This document shows, piece by piece, positions 12,264 through 16,114 of a stretch of 16,114 bases of DNA. The stretch is from JACQFK01 sp964604905 (GTDB lineage: Bacteria; Planctomycetota; MHYJ01; JACPRB01): the NCBI GenBank assembly GCA_964604905.1, contig CAZSCC010000694.1:1-16114 (forward strand), written 5' to 3'. A program made the position numbers and the translations under genes. Below the pieces are notes generated by a model that had not been told where the DNA came from, did no database searches, and saw nothing but the letters and a program-made list of their open reading frames with translations. Within the stretch, counting starts at the first letter, position 1, and the number at the start of each line of letters is the position of its first letter.

Positions 12264-13676
12264 ATGAGAGCCCTTCCACTCACGCTCGCCCTCCTCGCCC
12301 TCGGCGCCGCGCCGCGCGAGGAGAAGCCGAGCTTCCTCTTCGTGATCGCCGACGACTGGGGCTGGCCCCACGCGGGGGCGTACGGCGACCGGGTCGTCCG
12401 GACGCCGGCCTTCGACCGCCTGGCCGCCGAGGGGGCGCTCTTCACGAACGCCCACTGCGCCTCGCCCTCCTGCACGCCGTCGCGCTGCGCCGTCCTGACG
12501 GGGCAGGCCATCCACCGGACCGAGGAGGCGGGGAACCTCTGGAGCACGCTCCCGGCGAAGTTCGACGTCTACCCGGAGCTCCTCGAGGCGAAGGGGTACG
12601 CGACCGGATGCTCGGGCAAAACCTGGGGACCGGGCAACCTCGAGGCGGGCGGCCGGACGAAGAACCCCTGCGGCCCCGGCTTCCCGAGCTTCGGCGAGTT
12701 CCTGAAAAAGCTGCCCGACGGGAAGCCCTTCTGCTTCTGGTTCGGCGGCGTCTTCCACAACGGCTTCGATCCCCACCGGCCCTTCGACAAGGGCGCCGGC
12801 CTCGCGGCGGGGATGAAGCTCGAGGACGTGACCGTCCCGCCCTATCTGCCCGACACGCCCGAGGTGCGGAGCGACATCCTCGACTACTACGTCGAGGTGC
12901 AGCGCTTCGACCGCGACCTGGGCGGCGTGCTCCGCGCGCTCGAGGCCGCGGGGCGGGCCGCGAACACGATCGTCGTCGTCACCAGCGACAACGGCTGGCC
13001 CTTCCCGCGGGGGAAAGGGAACCTCTACGACGCGGGATCGCGGGTGCCGCTGGCGCTCCGTTGGCCCGCCCGCGTGAAGCCCGGCCGCGTGGTCGAGGAG
13101 TTCGCGAGCCTCACCGACGTGGCCCCGACGTTCCTCGAGGCCGCGGGGCTCAAGACGCCCGCCGCGATGACCGGCCGGAACCTGCTCGATGCCGGGCGCG
13201 ACCGGATCTTCCTCGAGCGCGAGCGCCACACGAACTCCCGAAAGGGGGGCCTCAGCTATCCCATGAGGGCCGTCCGGACGAAGGAGCACCTCTACCTCCG
13301 GAACCTCCGGCCCGACCGCTGGCCCGCGGGCGACCCGGAGAAGCACGAGATCCCCGACAACCCCCACCCGCAGGTCGACGTCGGCATCTTCGCCGACTGC
13401 GACCAGGGGCCCACCAAGGAGCTCGTGATGGCCGATCGCGGGAGCCGCCATTTCCGCCTGGCCTTCGAGAAGCGCCCCGCGGAGGAGCTCTACGACCTCG
13501 CCCGGGACCCTCAGCAGCTGGAGAACGTCGCGGGCCGGCCGGAGCACGCGGAGGCGCAGAAGAAGCTCCGGGCCGACCTCGACCGCTGGATGGCCGAGAC
13601 GGCCGACCCGCGCGCCCTGAACGACGACGACCGCTGGGACCGCTATCCCTACATCGGCGGGGCGAAGAAGAAATGA
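12264..13676 (+). CDS. Exported sulfatase, resembling N-sulfoglucosamine sulfohydrolases
   Basis: This is a 470-residue type I sulfatase. The signal peptide is MRALPLTLALLALGAAP. The active site is C70-T-P-S-R followed by CAVLTG, the motif whose Cys is converted to formylglycine. Metal ligands are D30-D31 (VIADDWGW) and D242-N243 (TSDNGWPFPRGKGN). The signatures PHRPFDKGAGLAAG, PPYLPDTPEVRSDI and SDNGWPFPRGKGNLYDAGSR resemble the heparan-N-sulfatase-like subgroup, which releases sulfate from amino sugars; the substrate here is inferred only. The C-terminal part ends with the usual EELYDLARDPQQLENVA block. Because the motif is Cys type, activity needs a formylglycine-generating enzyme or an anaerobic radical-SAM maturase, neither of which is in the window. 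Its TGA overlaps the ATG of the next sulfatase by four bases (ATGA). Confidence 0.95.
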   Translation: MRALPLTLALLALGAAPREEKPSFLFVIADDWGWPHAGAYGDRVVRTPAFDRLAAEGALFTNAHCASPSCTPSRCAVLTGQAIHRTEEAGNLWSTLPAKFDVYPELLEAKGYATGCSGKTWGPGNLEAGGRTKNPCGPGFPSFGEFLKKLPDGKPFCFWFGGVFHNGFDPHRPFDKGAGLAAGMKLEDVTVPPYLPDTPEVRSDILDYYVEVQRFDRDLGGVLRALEAAGRAANTIVVVTSDNGWPFPRGKGNLYDAGSRVPLALRWPARVKPGRVVEEFASLTDVAPTFLEAAGLKTPAAMTGRNLLDAGRDRIFLERERHTNSRKGGLSYPMRAVRTKEHLYLRNLRPDRWPAGDPEKHEIPDNPHPQVDVGIFADCDQGPTKELVMADRGSRHFRLAFEKRPAEELYDLARDPQQLENVAGRPEHAEAQKKLRADLDRWMAETADPRALNDDDRWDRYPYIGGAKKK

Positions 13677-15169
13677 AACTGCTGGCGCTGGCGCTCCTCT
13701 TCGCCCTCGTTCCCGCCCAGGAGAAGAAGCGGCCGCCGAACGTCCTGCTCATCTACACCGACGACCAGAGCCTCCGGACGCTGGGCTGTTACGGCGACCA
13801 GGGCGCCTGGCCGTGGGTCCGGACGCCGAACATCGACCGCTTGGCGTCGGAGGGCGTGCGGTTCACGACGGCGTACGGGGCCGCGTGGTGCACGCCCAGC
13901 CGCGCGAGCCTGCTCACGGGGCTGCTGCCCCACGCGATCCAGGGCCTCGAGATCCCCCAGGTCGTGGGCAAGGGCACGTACGACCCCAAGGTCTGCCGCT
14001 TCTGGCCCGGCGAGCTCCGCAAGGCCGGCTATCACACGGCCATGGTGGGCAAGTGGCACATCGGGCAGGACCCCGGCCACGGCCGCGAGTGGGACCGTTC
14101 CTTCGTCTGGAACCAGGGGGACATCGTGGGCGACTGGTACAACGGCCAGCCCATGAGCCTGGACGGCGCGCCCAAGGAGAAGGTCCCCGGCTACTCGACG
14201 GACAATTACACGCAGTACGCCGTGGACTACGTGAAGCGCGACAAGGGCGAAAAAGCCGACAAGCCGTGGCTCCTCTGGCTCTGCTACAACGCCCCGCACC
14301 TCCCCAACACGTTCCATCCCCGGCACGCGGACGACTACAAGGACGCGGAGGTCCCGATCCCCGCCGACATCCAGGGCCCGCGCGAGGGGAAGCCCGCCTA
14401 TCTCAGGAACTACTCGGTCTGGCAGGACGAGGAGGGCGTGCCGACCACCCGGGACTGGTATCTCAAGAAGCGCGTGCCGCTCGCCACGCTGGTGCGCGAC
14501 TACAACAAGCTGGTCCGCGCGGTGGACGAGGGGATCGGCCGGATCCGGAAGGCGCTCGAGGAGTCCGGCCAGCTCGAGAACACGATCGTGATCTTCACCT
14601 CAGACCAGGGGTTCGCCTGGGGGGAGAAGGGCTTCGCCTGGAAGGTGGGCCCCTACGACGCGAACATGCGGATGCCCCTGATCGTCCGTTGGCCCGGCGT
14701 GGCGAAGCCGGGGGGCGTCTGCCGCGAGCCGGCGGCGGTCTACGACCTGGCCCCCACGATCTTCGCCGCGGCGGGCGCGCCGCCGCCCTGGGCGATGCAC
14801 GGCCGCGACCTCCGGCCGCTGCTCGAGAAGCCCGAGACCCGCTGGGACCGGCCGCTCCTCCTGGAGAACTTCTTCAAGTCGTTCGGCTCCCAGACCGACC
14901 CGGCGCTCACGGGCAAGAACGCCATGTCGGGGATCCCGTGGTGGATCCTGCTCCGCCAGGGGAGGCACAAGTACATCCGGACGCTGGTGGAGGACGAGAT
15001 CGAGGAGCTCTACGACCTCGAGGCCGACCCGGGCGAGTCGAAGAACCTCGCGCTCGACCCGGCGCACCGCGCCGATCTCGCGCTCTTCCGCGGGCGCTTC
15101 GTGGCCGAACTCCGGCGCACGAACGCCGGTCTGGTCGACCGCCTGCCGAAGCCCCGCACGGCGGAATGA
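13673..15169 (+). CDS. Exported sulfatase (arylsulfatase/choline-sulfatase-like)
   Basis: This is a 498-residue type I sulfatase that starts in the ATGA overlap with the first sulfatase. The signal peptide is MKLLALALLFALVPAQ. The formylglycine motif is C73-T-P-S-R-ASLLTG. Metal ligands are D30-D31 (IYTDDQS) and D311-Q312 (FTSDQGFAWGEKG), where Gln replaces the more common Asn, as in many sulfatases with an SDQG block. MVGKWHIG carries the conserved Lys and His, and CYNAPHLPN the substrate-side His. The C-terminus has EELYDLEADPGESKNLA. The two sulfatases are clearly different subfamilies and so probably remove sulfate from different positions of one polymer. A hairpin five bases after the stop codon probably ends the operon. 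Confidence 0.95.
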   Translation: MKLLALALLFALVPAQEKKRPPNVLLIYTDDQSLRTLGCYGDQGAWPWVRTPNIDRLASEGVRFTTAYGAAWCTPSRASLLTGLLPHAIQGLEIPQVVGKGTYDPKVCRFWPGELRKAGYHTAMVGKWHIGQDPGHGREWDRSFVWNQGDIVGDWYNGQPMSLDGAPKEKVPGYSTDNYTQYAVDYVKRDKGEKADKPWLLWLCYNAPHLPNTFHPRHADDYKDAEVPIPADIQGPREGKPAYLRNYSVWQDEEGVPTTRDWYLKKRVPLATLVRDYNKLVRAVDEGIGRIRKALEESGQLENTIVIFTSDQGFAWGEKGFAWKVGPYDANMRMPLIVRWPGVAKPGGVCREPAAVYDLAPTIFAAAGAPPPWAMHGRDLRPLLEKPETRWDRPLLLENFFKSFGSQTDPALTGKNAMSGIPWWILLRQGRHKYIRTLVEDEIEELYDLEADPGESKNLALDPAHRADLALFRGRFVAELRRTNAGLVDRLPKPRTAE

Positions 15170-15507
15170 GCTCCCGGCGCTCCTCCTGCGCCGGCACAAT
15201 CGGCCGTTTTACTGCACCCTCGAAGACACCCGGCTCAAGGATCTGAAGGACTTCGCCCGTCCCTGGGACGATGACCGCACCCGGGTCTCTGCGGGGGCCG
15301 GGATCTCCTCAGCCGCGCTTCCCGTCATGAAAGGGGAGATGGGAGTCCGCCGCCCCCGTCGCAATCACCCGGCCCTTGCATCCGTGTAAGACGCGCCCCC
15401 GCCGGGGCTGCATTCCGACGCCGGGCGCGTGAAGTTCCGCCCCCCGCGATCCGATATCCTCCTTGGATGGCGAACGGCGTGGTGTACACTCAAGAGGCGC
15501 GCTCGAG
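15170..15507. other. Intergenic region before the PilZ gene
   Basis: Beyond the hairpin at 15174-15194 the region has no recognised gene. A plus-strand frame from about 15183 reads FYCTLEDTRLKDLKDFARPW and stops near 15390. It looks coding-like but lacks any start codon or ribosome-binding site, so it is at most a gene remnant. GTTTTACTGCACC at 15206-15218 resembles the repeat unit at 16012-16027. Confidence 0.35.
15174..15194 (+). terminator. Possible intrinsic terminator after the second sulfatase
   Basis: CCGGCGC at 15174-15180 pairs perfectly with GCGCCGG at 15188-15194 around TCCTCCT, four bases after the sulfatase stop codon. TTTT follows at 15207-15210, 12 bases away, which is farther than ideal. 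It marks the end of the selenoprotein-sulfatase operon, though termination strength is uncertain. Confidence 0.45.
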
Positions 15508-15984
15508 ATGAAGGCCATGGATGACCTTGCTCCCGTTTCATGCGACTTCTGCCAGGCGGGCATTCCGCGAGTGGACTTCCAGGAAGGCCGCGCCGTCAAG
15601 GTCGCGGGAAGGAACTACTGCCGGCGCTGCATGACCGTGGCGATCGAGCGGGGGAAGAACCCCGATCGGCCGCCCGACCTGCGCACGCCGCGGCCCGCAC
15701 GGCTTCCGAGCACCCCGGATCGCAGGCGCCACGAGCGGAAGGATACGCGGCTCTTCCTGGAACTCAGCCTCTACCTGGAGGACGGCCGGCTCCAGCATCG
15801 CGGAAACGCGGTGATGCGGAACGTCTCCCTTTCCGGCGCCCTCCTGGGAGGCCTGATCCTGCCCGGCCAGGGCATCCCCGCCGAGGCCCAACGGATGGGG
15901 ATCCGGCTTCTCGAGGGGCCCCTCAAGGGGCAGGAGATCCTGTGCCGCGTCATCCGCATCATCCCCAGGGAGGAGTGTCATTAG
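15508..15984 (+). CDS. Zinc-ribbon plus PilZ-domain protein, probable c-di-GMP receptor
   Basis: This is a 158-residue cytoplasmic protein. The ATG at 15508 is chosen because AAGAGG lies ten bases upstream; a TTG at 15463 and an ATG at 15517 are alternatives. The N-terminal 45 residues have C12-D-F-C15 and C38-R-R-C41, a four-Cys zinc ribbon. A Pro/Arg-rich linker (about 52-71) leads to a PilZ domain with the two c-di-GMP binding motifs: RxxxR as R73-R-H-E-R77, and (D/N)xSxxG as N105-V-S-L-S-G110. PilZ proteins bind c-di-GMP and change conformation to control motility, exopolysaccharide or transcription. The zinc ribbon probably binds a protein or nucleic-acid partner. The gene stands alone after the sulfatase operon, and no partner gene is visible before the repeats at its 3' side. 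Confidence 0.85.
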   Translation: MKAMDDLAPVSCDFCQAGIPRVDFQEGRAVKVAGRNYCRRCMTVAIERGKNPDRPPDLRTPRPARLPSTPDRRRHERKDTRLFLELSLYLEDGRLQHRGNAVMRNVSLSGALLGGLILPGQGIPAEAQRMGIRLLEGPLKGQEILCRVIRIIPREECH

Positions 15985-15990
15985 CCGCCC

Positions 15991-16103
15991 TATAGTGCAC
16001 CACGTGTAGCCGGGTTTACTGCACCACCCATGTGCGGGTTATAGTGCACCACTGATGTTCGGGTGAATGTGCACCACCCGTGTGCGGGTTAAAGTGCACC
16101 ACT
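15991..16103 (+). repeat. Five-copy tandem array of TGCACCAC, period 24-25 bp
   Basis: TGCACCAC starts at 15996, 16020, 16045, 16070 and 16095, so spacings are 24, 25, 25 and 25. The intervening bases are also related, with a consensus close to CCRTGTGCGGGTTAWAG, so the unit is about 25 bp and partly degenerate. It begins six bases after the PilZ stop codon and may continue past the window. The arrangement resembles the multiple terminal repeats of IS21-type insertion sequences, or iteron-type binding sites, but no transposase or replication gene is in the window. Confidence 0.8.
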
Positions 16104-16114
16104 TCGGTCGATTC

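Noticed and set aside
15183..15390. Short gene reading FYCTLEDTRLKDLKDFA
   Set aside because: There is no start codon or ribosome-binding site and it begins inside the end of the second sulfatase gene; at most a remnant.
15991..16103. CRISPR array
   Set aside because: The conserved block is only about 8 bp, the units are about 25 bp, and the intervening sequences are related to each other rather than unique spacers.

Overview
The window is GC-rich bacterial DNA, most likely from an uncultured member of the Planctomycetota or a close relative (Verrucomicrobiota and Acidobacteriota are alternatives). The evidence is a PSCyt1-DUF1549-DUF1553 cytochrome followed directly by a DUF1501 protein, many Tat or Sec export signals, two formylglycine-type sulfatases, and a Gly-rich/Cys/hydrophobic/Arg C-terminal sorting tail. 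No rRNA or tRNA gene was recognised.

Layout. 1-93: the 3' end of an exported protein with a sorting tail. 145-3421: minus-strand accessory genes: a small membrane protein, a Phd/YefM-type antitoxin with no visible toxin beside a 19-bp-arm palindrome, a 596-residue secreted protein of unknown function, and an AT-richer two-gene cassette (DUF4258-like plus DUF2283-like) between two perfect 31-bp direct repeats. 3575-8521: a tightly overlapping plus-strand operon (PSD1-type cytochrome, DUF1501 protein, SMP-30/gluconolactonase-like protein). 8522-8932: an intergenic region filled with 9-bp-periodic ACAAAGAAC-type repeats in both orientations. 8933-10758: an HpcH/HpaI-type aldolase coupled to a D-2-hydroxyacid dehydrogenase. 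10954-15169: an operon of a putative selenoprotein and two sulfatases, ending at a hairpin. 15508-15984: a zinc-ribbon PilZ protein. 15991-16103: five copies of TGCACCAC with a 24-25 bp period.

The main result is at 10954-12219. One continuous reading frame contains two in-frame TGA codons three codons apart (11134 and 11143), exactly where a thioredoxin fold carries its CxxC. The deduced motif is U61-V-P-U64-G-A-C67. Two adjacent SECIS-like hairpins follow immediately (11147-11162 and 11164-11182). The predicted product is an exported, 421-residue, double-selenocysteine thioredoxin-like protein with a CLHCH heme-c-type motif and one or two PDZ domains. A standard gene caller would report a 60-residue fragment and a truncated PDZ protein.

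Working model (inference). The sulfatases would desulfate polysaccharides outside the cytoplasm. The lactonase, aldolase and hydroxyacid dehydrogenase fit a non-phosphorylative sugar-acid route. The cytochrome/DUF1501 pair and the selenoprotein would supply envelope redox functions.
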